Made by a program: the position numbers and the translations under genes | The notes under the pieces: generated by a model | Databases searched by the model: none | The model's input: only the letters and a program-made list of their open reading frames with translations | What the model was told of the DNA's origin: nothing | Part shown: positions 34,527 through 42,853 of the stretch, piece by piece | How positions within the stretch are numbered: the stretch's first letter is position 1 | How the letters are laid out: every line of letters begins with the position of its first letter | Source: Oligoflexia bacterium | Lineage (GTDB): Bacteria > Bdellovibrionota > UBA1018 > CAIMNF01 | Direction of reading: 5' to 3' | NCBI GenBank assembly: GCA_903845155.1 | Contig: CAIMWN010000030.1 | Coordinates: forward strand, 1 to 53,801 | DNA length: 53,801 nucleotides

Positions 34527-35298
34527 TTTCGCTCGACACCGATGCAGCGGAAGCACCTGCCTCAGCTACACCCGATCCCTGTAAAGTAGTCGTATTCGAC
34601 TGCCCTTTAAATACTAATCGCAATTCACCCGCACCTTTTGGTCCTCGTGGTTCACGAGGAGCAGATGGAGTACGTTCGCGTGGAGCTCTTGCTGGACGTG
34701 CCGCCTTCACGGGCTGATGCACTGATGGCTTGCCTGTGTTAGCAGCAAATGCGCCTCCACCTGGAGCCGGGTTACTTACACCAGTTAAATTAATTGCTGC
34801 AGTCTCTTCTCTTGGATAGCGTGGAGCTCTCGGCTCACTCGCAAAACCGTCCCCGCGGGGAGCGCCTCGCTCATTACTGCCTCGGCCCCGATCATTTCCA
34901 CCGCGACCACGATCTCCGCCGCCTCTACCGCCACGTCCGCGATCGCCGCCTCGGCCACCGCGTTCATCATCGCGACCTTGGCTCATGTGTCCACGAGCAC
35001 CAGCTTGTGGAAAATACTCCACCAAATAAAAATGTCCTTCGCGTTCAATAAAACTAGTAGGAACGACTTCAGTTTCCGTTGCTTTCACGGCAACAACCAC
35101 CCGCTTCACGGTAGGAAGTCTTGAGCTCGTCATGTCGAGTGAGTTTTTATAAAAGGCTACTTTGGATTCATCGAGCTTCAACTGCTCGTTGATTACCGTC
35201 TGCGCTTCTTCTTCTGTTTTTCCTTCAGCGAGAAGTGCCGCTTTTTTTGCAACTGCCTCTTTTAAGACAAATCCTGAGAATTCTGTAATCGTTTTCAT
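34504..35298 (-). CDS. RGG-repeat protein of unknown function
   Basis: This is a 264-residue protein. Residues 1-100 look folded (helical start, then strands VKRVVVAVKATETEVVP and HFYLVEYF). Residues 108-150 are an RGG/RG repeat typical of RNA-binding disordered tails. The rest is Pro/Arg/Ala-rich, ending in an Ala/Ser/Thr tail. Such RGG segments are rare in ordinary bacterial genes and usually signal RNA or DNA contact (inference). No signal peptide is present, so it is cytoplasmic. The ATG at 35298 has only a weak ribosome binding site. It overlaps a convergent gene at its end and follows a barrel gene on the same strand by 26 bases. Confidence 0.75.
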   Translation of the reverse strand: MKTITEFSGFVLKEAVAKKAALLAEGKTEEEAQTVINEQLKLDESKVAFYKNSLDMTSSRLPTVKRVVVAVKATETEVVPTSFIEREGHFYLVEYFPQAGARGHMSQGRDDERGGRGGDRGRGGRGGGDRGRGGNDRGRGSNERGAPRGDGFASEPRAPRYPREETAAINLTGVSNPAPGGGAFAANTGKPSVHQPVKAARPARAPRERTPSAPREPRGPKGAGELRLVFKGQSNTTTLQGSGVAEAGASAASVSSETTQAAAE

Positions 35299-35324
35299 AG
35301 ATCTCAGAGCTTAGGACAAATAGC

Positions 35325-36158
35325 TTAAAACCGCAAGGTCAGGCCTAACCAATGTTGCGGTAATGCCCGATATTGATATTCAACTAGGAGCGCGTTCGTG
35401 ATTTTCAACCCTATTCCGCCCGTGAACCCCGTATTTAAAAAAACATCCTCAGAACCCAACATGCGTGCCCCATAAGCGGCGCTTAACTGAATTCTATTCG
35501 AATGTATACTCAGTCCAGGTTTGATGGTTCCAGCCTTATCCAGTAAATGATAAGCCGCATCTACAACAAAATCGAATCGAGGGCCAAGTAGCCAGGTAAT
35601 TCCACCAGCCGCTATTCGAAGGCCATGATTGAAATTAGGAACCATGGCACCGACACGCATAGTCCTAAATGGCTCAAACAAAGCACCTATGTCATAATTA
35701 CCGGCATTGCTCCAATTGGTACCGCTGGCGGCAACCACTTGGTGACCAGAAACACCGATCGTTGTCTCTAGGGTACTAAACCGACCTGCTACACCCCAGT
35801 CAATTTCTGCGCTGCCATTGGGATAGGGGCTAGAATTAAAGGTGGAATACTCAATTCCCGCTCCCAACATTCCGTTGCCCATTAGAAGCGCTCCGGAACC
35901 TCGAGTGGGGGTACTTAACTCCTGATTGAAGGCCGCGAATCCGCCTTGCAATTTAAAAGACTGATTTGATGCCAATCCGGCTGGATTTTCACCATTTAGG
36001 CCGCCAAAAAAGCTGGGCGAAGACACTCCTTGGCCATTCGCGATCATTTCATTATCTTCGCGGTCAGAGTATCCCCATGCCTGATCGGTAGCATTGGAGC
36101 AAAGACTCAGTACCATGAGAATGAATTGAATTTTTGGACTAAGTATAAAACTTTTCAT
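35325..36158 (-). CDS. Outer-membrane protein, PorV-like barrel
   Basis: This is a 277-residue protein. A signal peptide of about 29 residues ends near QAWG. GGLNGENPAGLASNQ near the mature N-terminus resembles the Asn-Pro-Ala-Gly motif also seen in the 4992-6311 protein. Alternating strands follow to a C-terminal LVEYQYRALPQHWLGLTLRF ending in Phe, as barrel-assembly signals do. It should be an outer-membrane barrel of the FadL/PorV-like or conserved outer-membrane type. AGGGTGG lies seven bases before ATG 36158. It is divergent from the AAA+ gene and upstream of the RGG gene. Confidence 0.72.
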   Translation of the reverse strand: MKSFILSPKIQFILMVLSLCSNATDQAWGYSDREDNEMIANGQGVSSPSFFGGLNGENPAGLASNQSFKLQGGFAAFNQELSTPTRGSGALLMGNGMLGAGIEYSTFNSSPYPNGSAEIDWGVAGRFSTLETTIGVSGHQVVAASGTNWSNAGNYDIGALFEPFRTMRVGAMVPNFNHGLRIAAGGITWLLGPRFDFVVDAAYHLLDKAGTIKPGLSIHSNRIQLSAAYGARMLGSEDVFLNTGFTGGIGLKITNALLVEYQYRALPQHWLGLTLRF

Positions 36159-36279
36159 AACAGACCACCCTGTCTAATAGCATACCGTATCGCTCCCCTG
36201 ATGAGCAGATGTCATGATTTTGACTGCCCTAGAATTCTCTTTCAGAAAACAGATAAACCCACTATTATTATTGAATATT

Positions 36280-37125
36280 ATGAGCATGGTTTATTTTATT
36301 CCTTCATCGCAAAGAAAGATCGCATTGACCGCCGCACAAGCTGATGGTGAGCCCGTTCTCGTCATTGGTGGAACCGGTACTGGTAAAGGCGCTCTCGCAA
36401 AATGGATTCATCAAAATAGTCCGCGGGCAGCACTACCCTGCCTTCTCACTACACGTGAAAGAACGCTGGCAGAACAGATTCGTGAAGCGAATGGTGGAAC
36501 ACTCATCATCGATGACATCACCAACTTTCCCGTTTCAGAACAGCTCGTTCTTCTCAATTTTTTGAAAACCAAAGCAGTACCTCATCCACAAAAAAGCGGT
36601 TCAGTGCCCATGATTGTAAATGTACGGATCATCGCCACTTCTGTGCCTCACGTTGATTCGCGCGCGCGCGCGGGCATGTTCAACGACGAACTACTGCTTC
36701 GCCTCAGTAAAAATAGAATTGAAATGCCTTCACTCGCAGAACGCGCCGACGAGTTCGAAGACATCACGATGGGCATCTTGCAAGAGATTACTCACGAACT
36801 TCACAAAGAATACATTAAAGGTTTTTCTGAGACCAGCTGGCGCAAACTCCGGGATTATGACTGGCCAGGAAATCTTCGCGAATTGAGAAACGTACTCCGG
36901 ATGGCTGCCGTTTCCTGTGAAGGCGAACGAGTCGAAGTAAAAGACCTGCCTGATTTTGGCCACGATAAAATTAACTTTCAAGCGACTCGTTCAGAGTTTG
37001 AAAAAATTTATCTCACCGAGCTGCTCAAGAGCTTTAACCATGACTTAGACAAAGTTGCTCGCGCAGGTCGCATGGAACGTGTGGTGCTCATGGAAAAACT
37101 GAAGCGCCTTGGCCTCATTCATTAA
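36280..37125 (+). CDS. NtrC-type AAA+ protein lacking the GAFTGA loop, with Fis-type HTH
   Basis: From ATG 36280 the product has 281 residues; ATG 36214 and 36286 are alternatives, none with a clear ribosome binding site. It has Walker A GGTGTGKG (30-37), Walker B GGTLIIDD (72-79), sensor-like VRIIAT, the arginine-rich RLSKNRIEMPSLAER, and sensor II DWPGNLRELRN. The C-terminal Fis-like helix-turn-helix is about 240-279. Only about 35 residues separate Walker A from Walker B, where NtrC relatives have about 65. The missing part includes the ELFGHEKGAFTGA loop that contacts sigma-54, so classical sigma-54 activation is unlikely. There is no receiver or GAF domain. A standalone receiver gene converges on it 22 bases away. 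Its exact role is open. Confidence 0.85.
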   Translation: MSMVYFIPSSQRKIALTAAQADGEPVLVIGGTGTGKGALAKWIHQNSPRAALPCLLTTRERTLAEQIREANGGTLIIDDITNFPVSEQLVLLNFLKTKAVPHPQKSGSVPMIVNVRIIATSVPHVDSRARAGMFNDELLLRLSKNRIEMPSLAERADEFEDITMGILQEITHELHKEYIKGFSETSWRKLRDYDWPGNLRELRNVLRMAAVSCEGERVEVKDLPDFGHDKINFQATRSEFEKIYLTELLKSFNHDLDKVARAGRMERVVLMEKLKRLGLIH

Positions 37126-37147
37126 TTTGAATACCTACTCGCTCAAT

Positions 37148-37774
37148 CTAATTTTTTAGACAAACGTTAATTTTAGAGTCGAGTTCTCGCAGCTGCAAGC
37201 TGAGTAGATTTTCGCGCCCTAGCTGCTTACGATGGCACTCCATCGCCTCACCTGACTCAGGATAGGGAACACCAGCCTGAGACAAGGCATTCTCAGCACT
37301 CATATAACGTTGAACACAGAGTGCCGAATACTCATCCGCAAGCACTGTGCGATCTTGATAAAGGGTAAAGGGATCTGTCACGAGTGCATCCTCTTTTAAA
37401 ACTTTCTCAATTAAATGATTGAGCAAATTTAAATGGAAGGGCTTATCTAAATAGCCCTGAATACCGACCATTGCAGCCCTAACCAGTTCATTCTTCTCGG
37501 CGTATCCGGAGATCATAATAGCGGGGACGGGCCGATATTTTTTTTTGATTTCACCAAGAAAGCTGATGCCATCCATAAACGGTAATTTCACGTCAGTAAT
37601 AATTATGGCAGGGCGATCCTCTCCCGACTCGAACTGAGCCAATGCTTCTTTGGCAGTTAAAAACACTTTGGTTTGATATTGAGGACTGAGATATTCGGCG
37701 TAGGTGGTGGCCAGATCCTCTTCGTCTTCAATAATCCAGATCAGGGGCGATGGGTTCATTAGAGCTATACTCAT
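37148..37774 (-). CDS. Response regulator, receiver domain plus short C-terminal extension
   Basis: This is a 208-residue protein. The receiver has the acidic pair Glu16/Asp17, phospho-acceptor Asp61 (TDVKLPFMDG), Ser89 (MISGYA) and Lys111 (YLDKPF). About 85 residues follow without a recognised output domain, so signalling is probably by protein contact. ATG 37774 has GAGGTAG just upstream. No histidine kinase gene is near. It faces the NtrC-like AAA+ gene; functional pairing is a plausible inference but not proven. Confidence 0.9.
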   Translation of the reverse strand: MSIALMNPSPLIWIIEDEEDLATTYAEYLSPQYQTKVFLTAKEALAQFESGEDRPAIIITDVKLPFMDGISFLGEIKKKYRPVPAIMISGYAEKNELVRAAMVGIQGYLDKPFHLNLLNHLIEKVLKEDALVTDPFTLYQDRTVLADEYSALCVQRYMSAENALSQAGVPYPESGEAMECHRKQLGRENLLSLQLRELDSKINVCLKN

Positions 37775-37866
37775 GCAAACTACCTCAGTTCATTAATGCA
37801 ATTATTCCAAACAGAATATTACTATCTCAATGACATCACAAGCACTTTTAAGCATTTTTAATAAAC

Positions 37867-37901
37867 AAAAACCCCGACCAGCGAAGCTAATCGGGGTTTT
37901 T
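37867..37901. terminator. Bidirectional intrinsic terminator
   Basis: A stem AAAAACCCCGA with TCGGGGTTTTT surrounds a 13-base loop. It is flanked by A on the left and T on the right, so it can act in both directions. It lies 23 bases after the stop of the Cys-bracketed repeat protein gene (minus strand). It is upstream of, and not needed by, the receiver gene at 37148-37774. Confidence 0.88.
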
Positions 37902-37923
37902 GATGCTTATTTTTATCTGCCTA

Positions 37924-38751
37924 TTAGTTCAGATTTTCGTCGAAAGTAAGTGGATGATGACCTCCGCCAGGATGCCCACCTCCGGGCGGATGACTAGGTC
38001 CTGGGTTGGGACCAGGATGTTGGCCGCCTGGATGGGGCGGGTAATGCTCTGGTGGCCCTTGATGCCTCGGCGGAGGACAAGGTGGATATCTCGGCGGATA
38101 TCCACGCGGATAATGTGCAGGATAATCCGACGGGTAACCATAGCGACCCGGGTAAGGTCGATGATTTTCACATAGCACGCTGATTTGCCTTCCTTCGTAT
38201 TGTCCGTATCGAATGTAATGTTCATACCCTGAACTGAATTCACCGCGACGAACTGCAGTTGCTACATCAGGATTCAGGAATAAGTAATCGCTCTCATTGT
38301 ATTCACACCAACGACCATCATGAATTCTTCCACAGGAAAGACTGATGCGGCGGTTTTCAAATTGACCTACACGAATGTAGTGATCATATCCCGAGAGGAA
38401 TTCGCCTCTCCGAATGGCTTCAACTACATCGGGGTTCAGAAAAAGGTAATCATGTTCGTTAAATTGACAATTACCAGTCGGATAAGCCGGATAACCATCA
38501 GTACAATTAAAGTTCACCCTACGGCCTTCAAACTGTCCTTTTTTAACGTAATGCTCATATCCTGTTTTATATTCCCCTTGCTCAACCGCAGTGAGGACAT
38601 CTTCGTTCAACGCTAGGTAGTCGTATTCAATAAACTCACAACTCACTGCCTCTTGCGCATGTGCGCGGACCGGATTTACAAACTGACTCACGAGCAACAG
38701 TAAAGTCGCCACGAAAGTGAATGTAAAAAAATGTACAATTCTTGATTTCAT
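37924..38751 (-). CDS. Secreted protein with three Cys-bracketed 46-residue repeats
   Basis: This is a 275-residue protein. The signal peptide ends near AHAQ (about 33). Three repeats occupy residues 38-83, 95-140 and 149-194, each beginning and ending in Cys exactly 45 positions apart. The pattern is C-x-F-x-E-x-DYLxLNxDVxxAVxxGEFxSGYEHYIxxGQxEGRxIxxxC. This matches a short repeat in surface and glycan-related proteins (NPDV...GYxHYxxxGxxEGR), but the Cys bracket is unusual. The last 75 residues are Pro/Gly/His-rich (PPGGGHPGGGHH), a possible metal-binding tail. GGGAG precedes the ATG. Two 54-57-residue offsets show tandem duplication. It is probably an extracellular or periplasmic binding protein; the ligand is unknown. 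Confidence 0.8.
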   Translation of the reverse strand: MKSRIVHFFTFTFVATLLLLVSQFVNPVRAHAQEAVSCEFIEYDYLALNEDVLTAVEQGEYKTGYEHYVKKGQFEGRRVNFNCTDGYPAYPTGNCQFNEHDYLFLNPDVVEAIRRGEFLSGYDHYIRVGQFENRRISLSCGRIHDGRWCEYNESDYLFLNPDVATAVRRGEFSSGYEHYIRYGQYEGRQISVLCENHRPYPGRYGYPSDYPAHYPRGYPPRYPPCPPPRHQGPPEHYPPHPGGQHPGPNPGPSHPPGGGHPGGGHHPLTFDENLN

Positions 38752-39032
38752 TTTTTTCTCCCGTTTTTGGTTTCAAAAATTAAGCGATGCAAACACAATG
38801 CGCCCTACTTCAGCTATTCTCTTTGCTACTCTTAATAGCTATATAATACCAATCATAGCGAATTACATGCCACCTCTTTTATCGTTAAAACACTTTAGGA
38901 TGATCAAAAATTGACGTGAGTGCCACTGTAACATGACTGTGGACTGATTACTTTTTCATTAGATCCATTAAAGTTTGCGAAAAAAATTTTGAAATAACTT
39001 TTATAGAATATATAATATTTTACGAACACTAC

Positions 39033-39689
39033 TTACGTGAACAACTCTGCGCTCACTTGTTCAATCAGGGCCTCTTTGGTAAGAGATTTGCTGAGGTAGC
39101 GATTACAGCCTGATTCAATACTTGATTTCAATTCGGCATCGCTCGGTTCGAGATGGGTGATTGCAAAAATAGGAGTGGTCTTTTCAAACACTCTAATTTG
39201 CTCAGCCATCTGTATGCCACTCATGTCTTTCATCTGAAGATCCATGAGAATGAGATCATAACGCTTGCCCTGATCTTGCAAACTCTGACATCGCTTGACC
39301 GCTTCCACACCACTTGCTGAAAACTCTAGCTTAATGGGAAGGTCTTTAAAATAATGGCTCATTAATACCCGATTGATTTCGGTACTATCAACGATCAACA
39401 CAGACTTCGGGGCACCCTGATGTAACTTTAGTTTTGGAGCGGCTTGTTTTTCGCGGATCGACACACTCAGTGGTTCTTGCTTTTGTTCCCGTTCTTGCTT
39501 CTGCTCAATAGCACTCAAGGTCCCCAGTAATTGCGCAACAAACTCTTGATATGCCGGAAACATTTTCTCGCATTGGCGAAAAAACTCTTCATATTGTTGA
39601 AGTGTCACTTCTTGGGAATCGAGTTTATTTTTCGTCTTAACAATAAACGACTGTAAAGTCTTTTCAAAAGTTTCTAAGAATGGATCCAT
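39033..39689 (-). CDS. Receiver-domain protein with N-terminal helical region
   Basis: This is a 218-residue protein. The N-terminal 90 residues are helical and rich in Gln/Glu/Lys (a possible coiled coil, or Hpt-like). The C-terminal receiver (95-218) has Asp101, phospho-acceptor Asp150 (LILMDLQMKDMSG), Thr178 (AITH) and Lys201 (YLSKSLT). Ser102 replaces one residue of the acidic pair, which can alter magnesium binding. This resembles receiver modules fused to hybrid kinases but is free-standing here. It follows the SprT-like gene by 16 bases on the same strand. Confidence 0.85.
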   Translation of the reverse strand: MDPFLETFEKTLQSFIVKTKNKLDSQEVTLQQYEEFFRQCEKMFPAYQEFVAQLLGTLSAIEQKQEREQKQEPLSVSIREKQAAPKLKLHQGAPKSVLIVDSTEINRVLMSHYFKDLPIKLEFSASGVEAVKRCQSLQDQGKRYDLILMDLQMKDMSGIQMAEQIRVFEKTTPIFAITHLEPSDAELKSSIESGCNRYLSKSLTKEALIEQVSAELFT

Positions 39690-39705
39690 CGTTGCTCAAA
39701 ACGTA

Positions 39706-40218
39706 TCACGCGCGTTTTGGAAGATCAACGGCTGGAATCAGGCCCGGCTCTAGTCTTAATTTAAACTGAGCGTGGTATTTGCCATTACTATGCTGGTTGC
39801 AACAGGCAGCACAAGCAGCGGTTTTGAGGCGCTTTCTCACCAAAATTCGCTGTTCGCAGCGATCGCAAACGTAGCAATGCTTAAACGGCCGGTGTTTCGG
39901 GACCGGATTATAGCGACTCACTCCAATCTCTTGCATTTTCTCATGGAAGAGAGGGGTATGCCCATATGGCTTTTGTTTCATCCACAGCCAGTAATGAATC
40001 ATCTCGTGCCCTAGTGTATCCCTCACGAGAAACTCAGCGTTTTCTTCATCGATTAAATAAGAAGCCACTTCAATCACTGGCCTCTCGGGATCAGGAATAA
40101 ATCGCCCCGCGGTGGTTTGCAGGCGAGAATTCCATCGAAGCTCTAATGCAGGAAGCTTCCCTTGAAACGATCTTAAATTCCATTCTGTGAACATTCTTAT
40201 GAGATCAAAGTGCTTCAT
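39706..40218 (-). CDS. SprT-like zinc metallopeptidase domain protein
   Basis: From ATG 40218 the product has 170 residues. DTLGHEMIHYW supplies the HEXXH zinc site (71-75), PYGHTPLFHEKM the third ligand region, and C-terminal CYVCDRC and CAAC (about Cys119/122 and 137/140) a zinc ribbon. This is the SprT/SPRTN-like layout, a family associated with proteolysis of DNA-bound proteins in eukaryotes; the bacterial role is poorly known. A TTG at 40254 would add 12 residues and cannot be excluded. The ATG chosen has only AAAAGGG immediately before it. The gene stands upstream of the receiver gene. Confidence 0.85.
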   Translation of the reverse strand: MKHFDLIRMFTEWNLRSFQGKLPALELRWNSRLQTTAGRFIPDPERPVIEVASYLIDEENAEFLVRDTLGHEMIHYWLWMKQKPYGHTPLFHEKMQEIGVSRYNPVPKHRPFKHCYVCDRCEQRILVRKRLKTAACAACCNQHSNGKYHAQFKLRLEPGLIPAVDLPKRA

Positions 40219-40286
40219 CCCTTTTAGAATAAGAGAGGAACATTTATTACACAATTCTTGTTTATTTGACGCTGTGTAAAATATAG

Positions 40287-40400
40287 GCGTTCAAAAGGAC
40301 AAAGATGCGAAGTGTGCGGCACGAAAGCGAAGAGGCGTACAGGAGTACGTTGACGAGCTAGAGCGCCAAAAACGCAGCAGATTTGTTTTTTTCAACACCC
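40287..40400 (-). repeat. Interspersed intergenic element resembling a widespread proteobacterial repeat
   Basis: On the minus strand the element runs from GGGTGTTGAAAAAA through AAATCTGCTGCGTTTTTGGC to CTCGTCAACGTACTCCTGTA and CTTCGCATCTTTGTCC. I recall the same layout (GTTGAAAAA, CATCTGCTGCGTT, GTACTC, GTACGCC) from non-coding repeats between genes in many proteobacteria. This is memory, not a search. It begins two bases after the mutS2 stop. A small GTAC...GTAC hairpin sits in the middle. It is not coding in any sensible frame. It might act as a terminator or be a non-autonomous element. Confidence 0.55.
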
Positions 40401-40402
40401 TA

Positions 40403-42850
40403 TTAGCGCGAAAATCGAACGAGGGTGGCGCCGGCTGAACCTGCGTCCTGAACTTGCGCCACATAATTGGTACCTTTTAATAATTTACGAAGCCCCTCTC
40501 GTAAGGCGCCTGTTCCAAGACCGTGAACGATGGTCACTTCACTTTTTCCCGACCTAAAAGCGCGATCCAGGTAATGAGTGGCTTCATTCATTGCATCGTC
40601 AAGCCGCTGACCACGTAAATCAAGTTGGTCAGGGACATGACCTGTGGCTTCGGTTTGAATGGATACTTTAGAACCTTTCGCCTGTGAACCAGATTTCACC
40701 CCCAGCACTTGGCGCTGCTCTCGTTCTGACAGTACTTCCATTTCTACAGCATATACCGTAACCATAAAGGCTTTCCCAAATCCTGAAGCCTGCTGAGCAC
40801 CGAGAGCAACTTTGGCCTTTTTGCCGTCCCACTCTACGATTTCGCCCACATTTTTCCATTTCGGTACCCTGACCCAAATTCCTTTTTCGAATTTGGCATG
40901 AGCCGCTTCAGCCGGTTCAATTTTCTCTAAGGCTTCGGTCAGTTCGGGTGCCGCTTCTGCAACAGATGCTTCAATTCTTTTCTGGCCTGCTTCGAATGAG
41001 TCATTGAGTTCACGCCTTAAATCATCAAGCTGCTTATGCGTTTTTGAAGATTGAATTTTATGAACGGTTTCGCGAACTTCAATTTGCGCCAACTCTAAAA
41101 CATGTTTTAATTTTTGCCGCGCTTTCTCTATCGACTCTTGCACCGTCTTTTGAACTTTTTCTTCCCACTCTGCTTTTAACTTTTCGGCCTCCTCTTTGAG
41201 TTGCGTTGCCTCAAGGCGGGCCTTTTCTACGGTTCCAATTTGGCTTTGAAGGGTCTCAATCACTTGCTCAAAAGCGCGATGCTCGCCACTTAAAAAATTC
41301 TGCGCTGCTTCGAGCACCGAATCGGGCATTCCCAAACGTCGAGCAGTCTCTAGCGCGCGTGACCTGCCGGGCGCACCAAAGATTACTTTATAAGTGGGCT
41401 TCAAACTACCTTCATCGAAGACAATACTCGCACTCATTACTCGTTGATCATTCACGCCCATTACTTTGAGCCGCGGATCATGCGTGGTCGCAATCAAGAT
41501 GGCGCCATCTGTATTTAAAATAGCTTCTACAAATGCGCGGGCAAGAGCAGCGCCCTCCTCTGGGTCAGTGGCAGAATTCATTTCATCAACCAGAATCAAA
41601 CTCTCCGGTCCTAGGCCTTCCAAAATTCGCTTCATTTTCATCACGTGGCCTGAAAACGAAGAAACATGTTCCTCGATCGACTGAGGATCTCCTAAATCGA
41701 CAAAAAATCGATCGAAGAATGGAACACTGAGCTTTCCGGTACCGGGGTAAAAAAAACCGGTTCTCGCAGCAACTGCCGATAAACCCAAAGTTTTCAAAAG
41801 CACTGTTTTTCCGCCCGTATTCGGCCCAGAAAGTAAGATCATCTGCTTGGGCTGAAAGAGTTCGAGAGTATTACGCACCACTTGAGTTTCTTCCATGTTC
41901 CAAAAAAGTATCGGATTTGCAGTATCGTGAAGGATCCATTCGCGCGTAGGGCTCAGTTGTATGGACTTGCCTCCGTAGTTCTTTGCAAGCCTCGCACGCG
42001 CTTGCACCACATCCCAATAAGAAACAATCAACACAGATGCTTCAATCACACCAACAAAGGGTTGAATCTGTTTTGAAACGGCGGTCAAAATAATAAAAAT
42101 TTCTTCTGAGACTTCTGCTTCTTTTCTGCGAAGTTGGGTTTGCAGGAGTTCCACTTCTTTGGGCTCAATAAATACGGTTTGCTTACTCACCGACAATTCT
42201 GCTACTCGGCCTTCTACTTTACTTTGATCAGACACGCGCACAGGAAGCACATACCTGCCATCTCGCACGTCAGAATATTTTTCTTGCAATACGCCTCGTG
42301 CTCCGTATTCACGAGTAAGCGCTTCCATGCGGCTTGAAATCTCCCGCCTCAAGTCTCGCACTTGCGTAAAAATAGAATGAAGCTTGGGGGAGGCCTTTTC
42401 TGACAACTCACCCGTAGGAGTAAGAACCCGTTCGAGCACCCGCAAACATTCGTGCGGATCAAAAATCTGTACCAAGGCCTGTTTAAAAACTTTTCCGGCG
42501 AGTTCCTTTGGAAAGTGATTCCACGAATCAAAACAGTAAAACCAAGCGCGAAGCCTTGCGAGTGCCGCTATTTCAAGAACTCCTGATTTCTGAAGACTCT
42601 CGAGTTCGTCATGTACTTCTTCCAAACCTCTGAGTGGCCCCCAAAGCGCCTCGCGGTCAATAATGGCCGCCACCTCAAGGGTTTCATTTTGTAATTCTTG
42701 CGCACGCTCAAGTGTCGAGGCAAAATTCTCAGGATAATTTAATTCAGATAATTTTTGTTTGCCATAAACGGTACGGGCCTCCAGAGCTGCGAACTCCAAA
42801 AGTTTTGGCCAATCTAGATCATCAAAGGGAAGGCGTTTATCTGCTTGCAT
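40403..42850 (-). CDS. mutS2: MutS2 family ATPase with Smr nuclease domain
   Basis: This is an 815-residue cytoplasmic protein. It has MutS core and clamp-like helices to about 300, a P-loop GPNTGGKT (342-349), Walker B ESLILVDEMNSATDPEEGAAL and ATTHDPRL. A long coiled coil (about 510-640) follows, then a KOW-like region and a C-terminal Smr domain (about 738-815: LDLRGQRLDDAMNEATHYLD, VTIVHGLGTGALREGLRKLL). MutS2 suppresses recombination and, in some bacteria, rescues collided ribosomes. Unlike MutS it lacks the mismatch-recognition domain. ATG 42850 lies four bases after the Nudix gene stop. The product is intact and of normal length. Confidence 0.95.
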   Translation of the reverse strand: MQADKRLPFDDLDWPKLLEFAALEARTVYGKQKLSELNYPENFASTLERAQELQNETLEVAAIIDREALWGPLRGLEEVHDELESLQKSGVLEIAALARLRAWFYCFDSWNHFPKELAGKVFKQALVQIFDPHECLRVLERVLTPTGELSEKASPKLHSIFTQVRDLRREISSRMEALTREYGARGVLQEKYSDVRDGRYVLPVRVSDQSKVEGRVAELSVSKQTVFIEPKEVELLQTQLRRKEAEVSEEIFIILTAVSKQIQPFVGVIEASVLIVSYWDVVQARARLAKNYGGKSIQLSPTREWILHDTANPILFWNMEETQVVRNTLELFQPKQMILLSGPNTGGKTVLLKTLGLSAVAARTGFFYPGTGKLSVPFFDRFFVDLGDPQSIEEHVSSFSGHVMKMKRILEGLGPESLILVDEMNSATDPEEGAALARAFVEAILNTDGAILIATTHDPRLKVMGVNDQRVMSASIVFDEGSLKPTYKVIFGAPGRSRALETARRLGMPDSVLEAAQNFLSGEHRAFEQVIETLQSQIGTVEKARLEATQLKEEAEKLKAEWEEKVQKTVQESIEKARQKLKHVLELAQIEVRETVHKIQSSKTHKQLDDLRRELNDSFEAGQKRIEASVAEAAPELTEALEKIEPAEAAHAKFEKGIWVRVPKWKNVGEIVEWDGKKAKVALGAQQASGFGKAFMVTVYAVEMEVLSEREQRQVLGVKSGSQAKGSKVSIQTEATGHVPDQLDLRGQRLDDAMNEATHYLDRAFRSGKSEVTIVHGLGTGALREGLRKLLKGTNYVAQVQDAGSAGATLVRFSR

Positions 42851-42853
42851 GAC

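Noticed and set aside
38752-39032. 281-base gap checked for genes or RNAs
   Set aside because: AT-rich with short frames only; no tRNA shape or strong promoter seen.
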